From assembly GCF_900316895.1 (NCBI RefSeq), contig NZ_ONER01000017.1, positions 1 to 21,483 on the forward strand: a DNA stretch of 21,483 nt, given 5' to 3'. Source of the stretch: an uncultured Methanobrevibacter sp. (GTDB taxonomy: Archaea; Methanobacteriota; Methanobacteria; Methanobacteriales; Methanobacteriaceae). Positions 1 to 8,366 of this stretch are shown in pieces (within the stretch, counting starts at the first letter, position 1; every line of letters begins with the position of its first letter). The position numbers were made by a program, and so were the translations under genes. The notes under the pieces were generated by a model. The model was given only the letters and a program-made list of their open reading frames with translations, did no database searches and had not been told where the DNA came from.

Positions 1-3000
1 ATAACCGTTATCATCAGTTGTTTTAATGTATTGCTTATTGTTTAATGTGAAAGTGACCTTGACATTTCTTGCAACATTACCATTGTCGTCAAATACGCGA
101 ACAGTATAGTATTTGCCTGCTCCATAATACATTGTCAAATCCTTATTTTCACTGATTCTTGCAGAAACTTTAAGATTTTGAGTTTTTACCTCACCAGTTC
201 CATAATTGATAATTTTAATAACGTAATTACCAGTATTTAAATCAATATTTAATTTAGCAGTGCCATTTTTATCAGTGGTTAATTTATAAATCTTTGAGGC
301 AATTACCATATCTATTTCAGTGTCCTTTAAAGGATTTCCCTTTTTATCAAGCAGCTTGATTTCATATTGTGAATTTAATGTCCTGGTTGCATCACTTGAT
401 ATTATTGAAGAAAAAATTTCAACGGTTGATAATATTGAAGTTCCATGATAGTCCTCATCTTCATTAAATAGAATGTTAATCTCATGGTTTCCAATGACCG
501 GCAGAACAATCACAGCAACGCCATTTTCGTCAGTCCGATTTTTGAATATTTGATTGTTGATTATGAATTGAACGTCCTTATTTTTAACTGTAAGATTATT
601 TGTCACATCTTTTAAAACAACTGAAAAATAATTACCATAATAAAATTCATTGCCACTTAGGATAGTTAAATTAGTGTCATAATAAATATAAAACTCATAA
701 AAAATATCATCGCATTCATAAACATAACTATTTAAAAATGCCCTGACACTATGGTTTCTACTTTTGAATTTGCCAAAAGTGAATGTACATTTCCCATTTG
801 TTGTTTTCTGCCTATATAATACATCATCAATCAACAGGTACACATATTCTTTTATTGGTTGAGACAATTCGATGCTGAACTCAATATTATCCCTGACTTT
901 CAAAGACATATTGACTTTAGTTTTAGATACATTTAAATTAGCATCTTTATTTGATGAATCATATCTGTATGTGGCATCATTATAACTGACAGATATTGTC
1001 TTGTAACCAGCTTCAGAGAATAAATATGAAAATTTGGCAATTCCCTCATTTACACTAACACTTTGAGTTTTATTTTCCATATTAAATGTAACAACACCCT
1101 CAGGAACAGGATTGTTGAATTGGTCTTTAATTAAAACCGTAATTTTAACAGGATTTGTTTGATTTTCTATAATTACCTCCATAGTAGTGTTAATCAATGA
1201 TATAATGATTGATGTTGAATTGGCTGATGAATTATAGATATATCCATCGTCTTTAAATGTAGCAGAAATATTATTTAATCCTTTTTTGTCAAATATATGA
1301 CTCAAGTAGGCATGACCATCATAAACATTGACATTATAATCTTTACCATCAATTCTGAAAACTACAATACCCCTATTTACTCTTTTACCATATTCATCAA
1401 TAACATTTGCAGTAATGTTAATTGGATTATACTCGTTTGAAACATTCAGTGAAATTGAAGTGCTGATTAATGAAACATTGATTAAAATTGAATTGTAAGA
1501 TGTATTATAACATTCATATCCATCATAATATGCAGTCACATTATTTAATCCAAAATTAGTGAATGTATGATTTAAACTAGCAATTCCGTTTATAATACCA
1601 ACAGTATAGTTTTTACCTTCTATATTGAAGATAACACTACCATAATTTACCGGATTACCATCGATATCAGATACATTGGCCACAATAGTAACTGCATTAT
1701 GTTTTGTGAGATTATTCAGATTAGCAAATGTGATTATCAAATCTTTTGAATACAAAGCATAATCATTTGAGTCGACATGGCCTATTTTGCTAAATGATAC
1801 TGTATAGTTATTGATTCCTACATGAATTGGCACATCCGATAGTTTGGCAACACCATCTTGAATTGGAACAACATATTCATTTCCTGAAACATTAAATAGA
1901 ACATTACCTTTGTTTACTACATATCCCCATTCATTATAGACAGTAGCAGCTAAATCCAGTAGGTCCAATCGGATATTTTCTAATTTAACATCAACACTTG
2001 TAGTGATTGGATTTAAAACAGTGAATGCCTTAATGCATGCAACCTGTGAATTGTAAGTGTGTGTGGAATATTTCCATTCCAATTCATAAAAGTCGGTCCA
2101 GTTTTGACCATCATAGCTTAAAAATGAGGTATTTTCCTTATAATAATATTTTTTGAAGCTGACTCTTTCCGAAATTGGAACTCCTGCTTCACCATCAACT
2201 GTTATGTTAAATACAATTTCAAAAGTGTCACCTGCCATCAATGGAATGATTTCATTAAGATTGAATGTGAAATAGCCCGGTTTTGAAAATCCTGATTGTG
2301 TGAGCTTTAGCTGATTATTTACATAAATTGAAAATGTATAATTAGTATTTTTTTCAAACATTGTTGAAACTGCAGCCAGATATTCATTTTCGGTTGCATT
2401 GAATATATTCTTGTACCAGACAGTGCTTGAAGAGTTTAGGAAGAAATCTGATTTGCCCTGAATGTCATATTGGTAGTTTTTATCGAATCTTATAGTATCA
2501 TTCAGGATGAATGTGAAAACTGAATCTGTATTGCCAATCGGAGCGCAAGTAGTATCATAATAAGACACATAACCGTAACCGTGGTCTCTCCAATTTTCCC
2601 CCCAACTGTTTTTTATTATCCATCCACCCTTTCCAGGAGCATTGTTGAATACAAGATCATCATCCCATCCAACAATTACAATAGCATGATTAGGCTTATG
2701 ATTATCTGAATAATATTGCTTGCCATATTTATCAAAACTAGCATAAATGGATGTATAAACTGCACCATAAGTCATTAAAGCCCGTTTTATTTCATCATTA
2801 TCTGTGAAATTGTTTCTTTGAATGAACAATACATTTTGAACATGCATTAAACTATTTAAAACTTTGGAAAATAGGGTATTTAATATATATTTATCATCAC
2901 TTTCCAAAATAGGACCCAACCAACTTATGAGGTAGTTATAGCCCATTGAAGCGATTCCTCCAGTATTGGTTTCATAATTCCATCCGTAATCACTGAATGA

Positions 3001-4161
3001 TCCGAATATATTCTTCAAATTAGACTCTGACAAGTCCAAATTATCTCCTAGAGCTTTGAGTATACAGGATTCAAGTGTAGCGAGAGTAGCGAATGCCCAG
3101 CAGTTACCGTTACTGCCCTGATCTTTTACAGAGGTGACATAACCCAACTGCCTCAAATCATATCGGGATGGAAAATCAGTGATTTCAGTTGAATCATAAT
3201 TATATAATGTATAATTGTTATTGCCTATGAACAGGTTTATTTCCATGGTTTCATAGAAGTCATCCGGACTTGAATAATTATTATTTTCAACGGTAGAATT
3301 GAGATTATAGAATAAATACAATGACTTAGGAGTGTTATTAACAAATGAGTTATCCTTAATTAAGTTATATTCTGATGCATCAACAAACAGTGCACCTCCA
3401 TTATCTGCAGAATTGTTTATAAAATTCGAATTGATAACACGAACTGACTTATCATTAAAAGAATAGACAACACCCCCATCAACATCAGCCTTATTATTTC
3501 TAGAAGTGACATTATTTAGATTTAAAGTGGTTCCAATAGTAGTGATTGCTCCTCCAAACAGCTCAGCATAATTGTTGATAAACAAAGAATCCTCAATATT
3601 CAATGAACCTGATTTAACATAGATTGCACCACCCGATACGGCAACATTATCTGAAAAAGTACAATTTTTCAAGGTGATGTCACCCATATTTGAATTGATT
3701 ACTCCACCATACATTTTTGAGCAGGAATCATTAAAAATTGAATTGTATGCGATAAATTTTCCGTTGTTTGTAATAGAAGAACCGATAAAAGTCACATTAT
3801 AAAGTGTCAAGGATTTTGAAACTACAAATCGTGCATTATCGACTATGGTATTTGTTGCTGATTCTCCAATAATGGTTACATTATTTACAGTCAATCCACC
3901 ATTTAGGGCATATTCTCCACTAGCCAAATGAATAACAGAGTTATCGTTAATCCTATTTGTAGTCAATTCTTTATAGGGAGTATATATTGAACCGTTCCCG
4001 TCATCATTTTCAACATTAGCATCGAAATAATAGTCATCGCCAATCACATTACTTTCATCACTTACCTCCAAAGCTGTCTGATTGTCCATTGCATATGTTG
4101 CCGGTATCAAAATCAGCAGACATAAGAGTGAAAATAATGCTATTAATTTATAATTTTTCAA
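1..4161 (-). CDS. Secreted adhesin-like protein with papain-type (C1A) protease domain, 3' end missing
   Basis: The reading frame is open over all 1387 codons to the window edge, so the C-terminus is missing. The chosen start is TTG at 4159-4161, because it gives a clear signal peptide (MKNYKLIALFSLL..., cleavage likely after TYA near residue 24). The ATG three bases further upstream meets a stop at once. A GGGGGAT ribosome site lies just before the TTG. Residues about 85-300 contain GGA-type repeats (SGGAIYV, FGGAITT, NGGALFV) typical of right-handed beta-helices. Residues about 330-540 form a papain-like C1A protease with Gln348, Cys354 (GNCWAFA), His492 (NHAIVIVGW) and Asn518 (KNSWGENW), so the catalytic set is complete. 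Residues about 545-715 match the lectin-like domain that often follows C1A domains. From about 717 on there are at least eight Ig-like repeats of 70-90 residues. It is probably exported and bound to the pseudomurein wall. The substrate is unknown. Confidence 0.88.
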   Translation of the reverse strand, partial: MKNYKLIALFSLLCLLILIPATYAMDNQTALEVSDESNVIGDDYYFDANVENDDGNGSIYTPYKELTTNRINDNSVIHLASGEYALNGGLTVNNVTIIGESATNTIVDNARFVVSKSLTLYNVTFIGSSITNNGKFIAYNSIFNDSCSKMYGGVINSNMGDITLKNCTFSDNVAVSGGAIYVKSGSLNIEDSLFINNYAELFGGAITTIGTTLNLNNVTSRNNKADVDGGVVYSFNDKSVRVINSNFINNSADNGGALFVDASEYNLIKDNSFVNNTPKSLYLFYNLNSTVENNNYSSPDDFYETMEINLFIGNNNYTLYNYDSTEITDFPSRYDLRQLGYVTSVKDQGSNGNCWAFATLATLESCILKALGDNLDLSESNLKNIFGSFSDYGWNYETNTGGIASMGYNYLISWLGPILESDDKYILNTLFSKVLNSLMHVQNVLFIQRNNFTDNDEIKRALMTYGAVYTSIYASFDKYGKQYYSDNHKPNHAIVIVGWDDDLVFNNAPGKGGWIIKNSWGENWRDHGYGYVSYYDTTCAPIGNTDSVFTFILNDTIRFDKNYQYDIQGKSDFFLNSSSTVWYKNIFNATENEYLAAVSTMFEKNTNYTFSIYVNNQLKLTQSGFSKPGYFTFNLNEIIPLMAGDTFEIVFNITVDGEAGVPISERVSFKKYYYKENTSFLSYDGQNWTDFYELEWKYSTHTYNSQVACIKAFTVLNPITTSVDVKLENIRLDLLDLAATVYNEWGYVVNKGNVLFNVSGNEYVVPIQDGVAKLSDVPIHVGINNYTVSFSKIGHVDSNDYALYSKDLIITFANLNNLTKHNAVTIVANVSDIDGNPVNYGSVIFNIEGKNYTVGIINGIASLNHTFTNFGLNNVTAYYDGYECYNTSYNSILINVSLISTSISLNVSNEYNPINITANVIDEYGKRVNRGIVVFRIDGKDYNVNVYDGHAYLSHIFDKKGLNNISATFKDDGYIYNSSANSTSIIISLINTTMEVIIENQTNPVKITVLIKDQFNNPVPEGVVTFNMENKTQSVSVNEGIAKFSYLFSEAGYKTISVSYNDATYRYDSSNKDANLNVSKTKVNMSLKVRDNIEFSIELSQPIKEYVYLLIDDVLYRQKTTNGKCTFTFGKFKSRNHSVRAFLNSYVYECDDIFYEFYIYYDTNLTILSGNEFYYGNYFSVVLKDVTNNLTVKNKDVQFIINNQIFKNRTDENGVAVIVLPVIGNHEINILFNEDEDYHGTSILSTVEIFSSIISSDATRTLNSQYEIKLLDKKGNPLKDTEIDMVIASKIYKLTTDKNGTAKLNIDLNTGNYVIKIINYGTGEVKTQNLKVSARISENKDLTMYYGAGKYYTVRVFDDNGNVARNVKVTFTLNNKQYIKTTDDNGY

Positions 4162-4188
4162 GCCATATCCCCCGTTTTAACAATTTTG

Positions 4189-4250
4189 TCAAATAAAATT
4201 ATAAAACGATTTATAATATATCTATATTTGGCTTTAATATTATAAATAGT
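4189..4250 (-). promoter_or_regulatory. Candidate promoter of the papain-domain adhesin
   Basis: Three TATA-like boxes lie on the minus strand here: TTTATAATA around 4238-4249, ATATTATAAAT around 4209-4220 and TTTTATAATTTTA around 4189-4205. The sequence does not decide between them. The middle one would give a leader of roughly 25-30 nt and the first about 55 nt. Confidence 0.4.
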
Positions 4251-4256
4251 TGTTTT

Positions 4257-4304
4257 AAAAAAAGGAAATATTTAATTAATGAAGTTGAATTGCTCTTCAT
4301 TAAT
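4257..4304 (-). terminator. Terminator of the nadV-bsh operon
   Basis: A 10-bp inverted repeat (ATTAATGAAG / CTTCATTAAT, 4275-4284 and 4295-4304) sits inside the last codons of the bile salt hydrolase gene. Its stop codon is at 4272-4274. A run of seven T on the coding strand (4257-4263) follows a few bases later. Stem plus T-run suggests transcript termination. Confidence 0.6.
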
Positions 4305-5243
4305 CAAAAGATAATTTATCAGCTCGGATGAATCAAGATTCTCCCGATACAAATCGACTGCTGTGATTTGTGAGTTATGGTATGTCCTGTAATACAGGAT
4401 TGCCTTGTTGGTGTTGTAGCAGGAAGTGTATATTGTGTATTCATACAAATCGGGATCATCTATGAATGTGCAGCCGTTCTGCTGCTCGACTGAGCCCAGA
4501 ATATGGAAAAACTGACCTACACTGCTTGCCTCATCATTATCCGAATAGGAATTTGCACGGGTAAATGCAACCTTTGCAAATCTTGAAGCTGATGACAAGT
4601 CACCCGGAAGGCCTATCGCACCCATACCTCTTGAGTACTCCTCCAAATCAACGCCAAATGTGTTTTCAGGATTTTTGTTAGACAATCCCCTATAGTTATT
4701 CAGGTAAAACAGCTGCTTGTCAAAAGGAGGATTGTTGGTCAAAACGCCGACAGGATTGTCATAGACCTTCAGGCCGTCGGCCAAGGGTTCAACGACAATG
4801 GCTTCAACCTCATCGGAAATCATCCAGTGAAGCGGGGACAGTGGAAGCTCATCGGCAAAGTTAATGTTTACAAGATTGATTTTTCCTAATGCCTCACGGG
4901 CTTCAGACACACTGGAGCAGGTCCCAAGCAGATAAGGAATCAGCTCAAAAGGAGTGATATTAACCATATCCTCTTCAAATTCCCTGTAGACCGCATTTCC
5001 AGCAAAGTTCAGACCTGCAATAGCCAATCCCTTTTCATTGCATGCATCATAATATAATGGATACTCGTCAATGCCTGCAGCTATTCCGATTATAGCGTAA
5101 TGGGTTTTAATATCATCTATTTTTCTGAATTTAAGCTCATAATTTCTTGGAGTAACGGTTACCCTTTCGTTATAGGATATTTCATAGTCAAAGTTACGGC
5201 CAAAATAATGATTGTCCGTTATATAATTACTTGCTGTGCACAT
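4272..5243 (-). CDS. bsh: Choloylglycine hydrolase (conjugated bile salt hydrolase)
   Basis: This 323-residue Ntn-hydrolase of the choloylglycine hydrolase family would cleave glycine or taurine from conjugated bile acids. Cys2 (MCTAS) becomes the N-terminal nucleophile once Met1 is removed. The expected active-site residues are visible: Arg16 and Asp19 (GRNFDYE), Asn79 (GLNF), Asn170 (LTNNPPFD) and Arg221 (ASRFAKVAF). Length and overall pattern fit bile salt hydrolases, including the one known from Methanobrevibacter smithii. No signal peptide is present, so it should act in the cytoplasm. The ATG has a strong GGTGAT ribosome site seven bases upstream that overlaps the end of nadV (9 nt gap), so the two genes are very likely co-transcribed. 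Penicillin V acylase activity is the main alternative within the family. Archaeal copies are often interpreted as transferred from gut Firmicutes; that origin was not tested here. Confidence 0.92.
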   Translation of the reverse strand: MCTASNYITDNHYFGRNFDYEISYNERVTVTPRNYELKFRKIDDIKTHYAIIGIAAGIDEYPLYYDACNEKGLAIAGLNFAGNAVYREFEEDMVNITPFELIPYLLGTCSSVSEAREALGKINLVNINFADELPLSPLHWMISDEVEAIVVEPLADGLKVYDNPVGVLTNNPPFDKQLFYLNNYRGLSNKNPENTFGVDLEEYSRGMGAIGLPGDLSSASRFAKVAFTRANSYSDNDEASSVGQFFHILGSVEQQNGCTFIDDPDLYEYTIYTSCYNTNKAILYYRTYHNSQITAVDLYRENLDSSELINYLLINEEQFNFIN

Positions 5244-5252
5244 TTTATCACC

Positions 5253-6659
5253 TTATAAAAAATTTGAATATTTCAAAGCCCTTTGCTTGATATCTGCAAA
5301 GGTATCATCAATCAGCAGTTCTCCATCTTTAAATACTGTCTGAAGGTAATCTTCACCTTCACTATCAATTGAAACTGTTCTGAAGGAACTGTTCTCTCTT
5401 ATTAGCTTGAATCTTCCTGTCTTTGATTTTTTACTTGAATCGAGAGGATTCTTGAATATGTCATGCCAGACACCGTCACGCAATTGGGCTGAACATTTGA
5501 ATGCGTTTCTCTGGGTGTCACGATTGACGGCTGTGTGCAATCCTCCGCCCATACCGAATATGATGTTCTGGGCTGCCCATCCGGCGGATTTCATGGCAAA
5601 CAATATGTCACGGATTTTCTGATAGTTCAGTCCGTCACCCCATAAGAGTCCTATGTTCAAGTCAAAGACCTTATAGCCCTTGTCGGTGAGATGGCTTCCA
5701 AAGCCTTCAGAAAGCAGATTCAGACAGTCAATGGTTGTGGATACAGGCTCACCGCTGTCCGGCCTGAATACGACCTTGTTATCCTCACCATCCAGGAAAT
5801 TCAGAATGGCCTCATTAAGTTCTGTTCCGGATTTTCCGGCTTCTTCGAGGAAGTTCCTGTAGTTGTATGAATCTATAACCAGTGACAGGACTCCATCCTT
5901 TGCATTATCGATTACATTGAGAATCTGTGAAATTTCACCTTCAGGACCGAGAGATGTCATTACGCTGTGTTCGGTTGCCTGGACTGAAAATCCATATAGG
6001 TTGGAGTCGTTGTAATAGTTTTCAGGTATTGTCAGTGCCGCAATGGTGTCTGTTCCAGAAAAGCTGAGCAGATGAGCTGATCCGGAAAGCATTGAGGATT
6101 CGGTTGAAGTCGCACCCCTGTATCCGAAATCATGCAGCATGAAGTCAAGATTATCCTTAACGGAACCTGTCACTTCAAGATAGAAATTGCACAGTTTCCT
6201 GACCTCCGCTGAAAGGGTTGCTACAGTTGAAGGGTACCAGACCTGCAACAAAAGAGGTTCCAAGTAATTAGGCAGCCAATAAGACTTGTCATCGGTGTTT
6301 TCGACTGTCATCAGTGCATTTCCTACATCAACAGGAGTTCCTTCCGCAACAGCCTTTATTTCAATCGGCAAATGGCCGTCATGTTCGTCCAAAATATATT
6401 GCCAGCCATCCCTGTTGAAGATATCCGGACCGATATGATTGGCAATCAGGTTATCGGCTTCGTCAATTTTTTCCTGAGTGACAATCTGGCCTTCAAGATA
6501 TTTCTTGATGATATATTGAAGTCCGTAAAAAATTGTTTTGTTAAACTCAGCACCTACTCTACTTTCAAGGTATGAATAAATCTTTTCAGTGCCTTTAGGA
6601 TAGAAATAGTGATGAGTTACCTTATAACTGTCTGTTAAAAGACAAATGTTTTCTATCAT
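5253..6659 (-). CDS. nadV: Nicotinamide phosphoribosyltransferase
   Basis: It converts nicotinamide and PRPP to nicotinamide mononucleotide, giving one-step salvage of nicotinamide towards NAD. At 468 residues it matches the NAMPT/NadV family. The N-terminal LLTDSYKVTHHYFYP (Asp10, Tyr12) resembles the substrate-binding start of human NAMPT. Further family marks are HDFGYRGATS (Phe178, Arg181; compare human Phe193, Arg196), SGTDT (Asp204; human Asp219), TEHS (His231; the phosphorylated human His247), FRPDSGEP (Arg299, Asp301; human Arg311, Asp313), GDGLNY and FGMGGGLHT. The ATG is preceded by GTGAT. It is the first gene of an apparent operon with the bile salt hydrolase. It is unlike nicotinate phosphoribosyltransferase (PncB), the route more usual in prokaryotes. 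It is probably cytoplasmic. Confidence 0.93.
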   Translation of the reverse strand: MIENICLLTDSYKVTHHYFYPKGTEKIYSYLESRVGAEFNKTIFYGLQYIIKKYLEGQIVTQEKIDEADNLIANHIGPDIFNRDGWQYILDEHDGHLPIEIKAVAEGTPVDVGNALMTVENTDDKSYWLPNYLEPLLLQVWYPSTVATLSAEVRKLCNFYLEVTGSVKDNLDFMLHDFGYRGATSTESSMLSGSAHLLSFSGTDTIAALTIPENYYNDSNLYGFSVQATEHSVMTSLGPEGEISQILNVIDNAKDGVLSLVIDSYNYRNFLEEAGKSGTELNEAILNFLDGEDNKVVFRPDSGEPVSTTIDCLNLLSEGFGSHLTDKGYKVFDLNIGLLWGDGLNYQKIRDILFAMKSAGWAAQNIIFGMGGGLHTAVNRDTQRNAFKCSAQLRDGVWHDIFKNPLDSSKKSKTGRFKLIRENSSFRTVSIDSEGEDYLQTVFKDGELLIDDTFADIKQRALKYSNFL

Positions 6660-6691
6660 AATATCACTTTTTAATAGATATTAGATAGTTG

Positions 6692-6703
6692 AATAATATA
6701 AAT
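6692..6703 (-). promoter_or_regulatory. TATA box of the nadV-bsh operon
   Basis: The minus strand reads ATTTATATTATT here, about 37 nt before the nadV ATG. This predicts a start of transcription near 6670 and a short leader of about 10 nt. The box lies between the rubrerythrin T-run and nadV. Confidence 0.5.
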
Positions 6704-6710
6704 GTTACGA

Positions 6711-6748
6711 AAAAAAGAAAAAAAGAAAAGAAACTAGATGTAACTAGT
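6711..6748 (-). terminator. Terminator of the first rubrerythrin gene
   Basis: A 5-bp stem ACTAG / CTAGT (6733-6748, 6-nt loop) contains the TAG stop codon at 6734-6736. It is followed on the coding strand by a long pyrimidine tract with runs of T (6711-6733). Confidence 0.55.
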
Positions 6749-7279
6749 GTCTTGTTTTCTGAAGTGTGCTTGTGGGTGATCGCATAATGGACAAACTTCA
6801 GGAGCTTCTTTTCCATAATGGATGTATCCGCAGTTGTTACATTTCCATGCGATTTCTTCATCTTTCTTGAATACTTTGTCAGCTTTGATTTTGTCAGATA
6901 ATGCGTTGTATCTGTCTTCGTGTGCCTTTTCGGTTGCACCTGCTGCATCGAATAATGCTGCAATGTCATCAAAGCCTTCTTCACGTGCGGTTTCTGCAAA
7001 TTCTTTGTACATTACGGTCCATTCATGGTTTTCACCTGCTGCTGCATCTGCAAGGTTGGTTAAAGTGTCAGGCACTCCTCCACCATTCAATAATTTGAAC
7101 CAGATTTTTGCATGTTCTTTTTCATTGTCAGATGATTCTTGGAAAATTTCTTTAATTTCAACGTAACCATCTTTTTTAGCTTGGGATGCGTAAAATTCAT
7201 ATTTTACACGTGCTTGAGATTCACCAGCGAGTGCTGCTTTTAAATTTTCTTCGGTTTTAGATCCTTTTAAATCTGCCAT
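6734..7279 (-). CDS. rbr: Rubrerythrin, copy 1
   Basis: This 181-residue rubrerythrin would use a diiron site to reduce hydrogen peroxide in the cytoplasm, protecting an anaerobe from oxidative stress. The N-terminal ferritin-like bundle carries the expected ligands: Glu20 (AGESQA), Glu53 and His56 (NEKEHA), Glu93 and Glu96 (KEFAET), and Glu117 with His120 (EKAH). The C-terminal rubredoxin domain has Cys147-Cys150 (CNNCGY) and Cys163-Cys166 (CPLC). Length and spacing fit the family. The ATG is preceded by an excellent ribosome site, GGAGATGAT. It has its own TATA box and terminator, so it is probably monocistronic. A second rubrerythrin with identical spacing lies upstream across a small unknown gene, suggesting an old duplication. 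Confidence 0.95.
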   Translation of the reverse strand: MADLKGSKTEENLKAALAGESQARVKYEFYASQAKKDGYVEIKEIFQESSDNEKEHAKIWFKLLNGGGVPDTLTNLADAAAGENHEWTVMYKEFAETAREEGFDDIAALFDAAGATEKAHEDRYNALSDKIKADKVFKKDEEIAWKCNNCGYIHYGKEAPEVCPLCDHPQAHFRKQDTSYI

Positions 7280-7306
7280 TTTATCATCTCCTTTTGTATA
7301 ATATTA

Positions 7307-7345
7307 ATCATATGATATTTATAGTTTTAGTAACCAAACAGTTAC
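7307..7345 (-). promoter_or_regulatory. Promoter of rubrerythrin 1 with two candidate operators
   Basis: The TATA box CTATAAATAT lies at 7315-7324, predicting a start near 7294. A perfect 10-bp palindrome ATCATATGAT (7307-7316) overlaps its downstream edge. An inverted repeat GTAAC-6 nt-GTTAC (7330-7345) lies just upstream of the box. Either could be a regulator site. The upstream one might instead be a weak end hairpin of the preceding gene, whose stop is at 7349. Confidence 0.5.
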
Positions 7346-7348
7346 AAA

Positions 7349-7681
7349 TCACCAGGTTAGAACTTCCCTATCAATTTTGAAATCCTCATATGAGATATAG
7401 GCAACATTCCGGTCGCCTTCAAAAATCTTCAATGCCAAATCCTCTTCAACGCTTGAGATATAATCCTTCAGCTCCTCATAGGCATTCCATTTAATCGAAT
7501 GCTTCATGAACTGATTTGCGGGAAATTCCCATCTCAGGTTATCTCCCTGATAATACTGGATTATTCCATCGGCATACTCCTTTGCCTGCTCGTCAAACAG
7601 GTAGTCTCCATCAACCAGCCCCCTTATTGATACATCATTATGTCGGGGGTGCCTGATTAAAAATACGACCATTTTGTTCAT
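7349..7681 (-). CDS. Small protein of unknown function between two rubrerythrins
   Basis: I do not recognise this 110-residue protein. It looks soluble, without signal peptide, membrane segment or cysteines. It begins MNKMVVFLIRHPRHND and then has an acidic middle (DGDYLFDEQAKEYAD) with many Trp and Tyr residues. The ATG at 7681 has GTGAT only three bases upstream. The second ATG (Met4) would have 12 bases of spacing, so the first is preferred, but weakly. No TATA box is visible at the right distance and the T-rich end of rubrerythrin 2 lies directly upstream. Its expression may therefore depend on read-through from that gene. The start VVFLIRHPRHN superficially resembles a phosphoglycerate mutase RHG motif, but RHG itself is absent and the rest does not fit. 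Confidence 0.7.
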   Translation of the reverse strand: MNKMVVFLIRHPRHNDVSIRGLVDGDYLFDEQAKEYADGIIQYYQGDNLRWEFPANQFMKHSIKWNAYEELKDYISSVEEDLALKIFEGDRNVAYISYEDFKIDREVLTW

Positions 7682-7694
7682 TGAATCACAAAAT

Positions 7695-7743
7695 TAAAAA
7701 AAGAAAAAAAGTTAAAGAGCTTATTTGAAGTTGGTAGCTCTTT
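7695..7743 (-). terminator. Terminator of the second rubrerythrin gene
   Basis: An 8-bp stem AAAGAGCT / AGCTCTTT (7714-7721 and 7736-7743, 14-nt loop) reaches from the last codons into the stop codon (TAA at 7721-7723). Two T-runs of seven on the coding strand follow (7695-7710). Confidence 0.6.
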
Positions 7744-8266
7744 CTTCGAAGTGTGCTTTTGGAAGTCCACATACAGGACATTTTTCAGGTGCGTTAGGTC
7801 CTGAAAATACGAATCCACAGTTTTCACATTTCCATTCGATGTCTGCTTCTTTGTTGAATACTTTATCGTTTTCAACATTAGCGAGTAAGGTTCTGTATCT
7901 TTCTTCATGTTCTTTTTCGATTGCTCCTACTTTTTCAAATAAGAATGCAATCATTGGGAAACCTTCTTCTTTTGCGGTTTCTGCGAATTCTTTGTACATG
8001 GAAGTCCATTCTTCGTTTTCACCGTCTGCTGCTGCGTTGAGGTTTGCTATTGTGTCTGGAATTTCTTCATCGTGTAATAATTTGTACCAGATTTTAGCGT
8101 GTTCTCTTTCGTTTTTAGAGGTTTCCATGAAAATATCGTGGATTTGAACGTAACCTTCTTCTTTTGCTTTTGCAGCAAAGTATTGGTATTTAGTATGTGC
8201 TTGGGACTCACCAGCAAAAGCTGCTTGTAAGTTTGCTTCAGTTTTTGTACCTTTTAATTCAGCCAT
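7721..8266 (-). CDS. rbr: Rubrerythrin, copy 2
   Basis: This second rubrerythrin is also 181 residues when started at the ATG at 8264-8266. That start is chosen because GGAGATG lies just before it. An ATG five codons further upstream is itself part of that ribosome site. Diiron ligands are Glu20, Glu53, His56, Glu93, Glu96, Glu117 and His120. Rubredoxin cysteines are Cys147, Cys150, Cys163 and Cys166. All ligand positions coincide with those of the other copy, while the protein differs at many other residues, so the duplication is not recent. The role is peroxide reduction with electrons from reduced rubredoxin or flavoproteins. It has a strong TATA box and a perfect palindrome at the promoter, suggesting repression or redox control. 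Confidence 0.95.
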   Translation of the reverse strand: MAELKGTKTEANLQAAFAGESQAHTKYQYFAAKAKEEGYVQIHDIFMETSKNEREHAKIWYKLLHDEEIPDTIANLNAAADGENEEWTSMYKEFAETAKEEGFPMIAFLFEKVGAIEKEHEERYRTLLANVENDKVFNKEADIEWKCENCGFVFSGPNAPEKCPVCGLPKAHFEERATNFK

Positions 8267-8300
8267 TTTATACATCTCCATTATAAATAATTGAAGTATC

Positions 8301-8329
8301 TATTCTATATAGAATAATATTATATATAG
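8301..8329 (-). promoter_or_regulatory. Promoter of rubrerythrin 2 with palindromic operator candidate
   Basis: The TATA box CTATATATA (8321-8329) is followed by a perfect 16-bp palindrome TATTCTATATAGAATA (8301-8316). It fills the space between the box and the predicted start near 8299. A protein bound there would block transcription, so this is a good repressor-site candidate. Confidence 0.6.
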
Positions 8330-8366
8330 AAATTATCATTTAAAAATTTATTGTAAAATATTAAAA

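Noticed and set aside
6664..6999. 111-codon minus-strand frame overlapping rubrerythrin 1
   Set aside because: It lies in another frame of a clearly coding gene, shows no family and runs into the T-rich terminator.
8264..8281. Five-codon longer start for rubrerythrin 2
   Set aside because: The upstream ATG is part of the GGAGATG ribosome site; the start at 8266 gives the same length as the paralogue.
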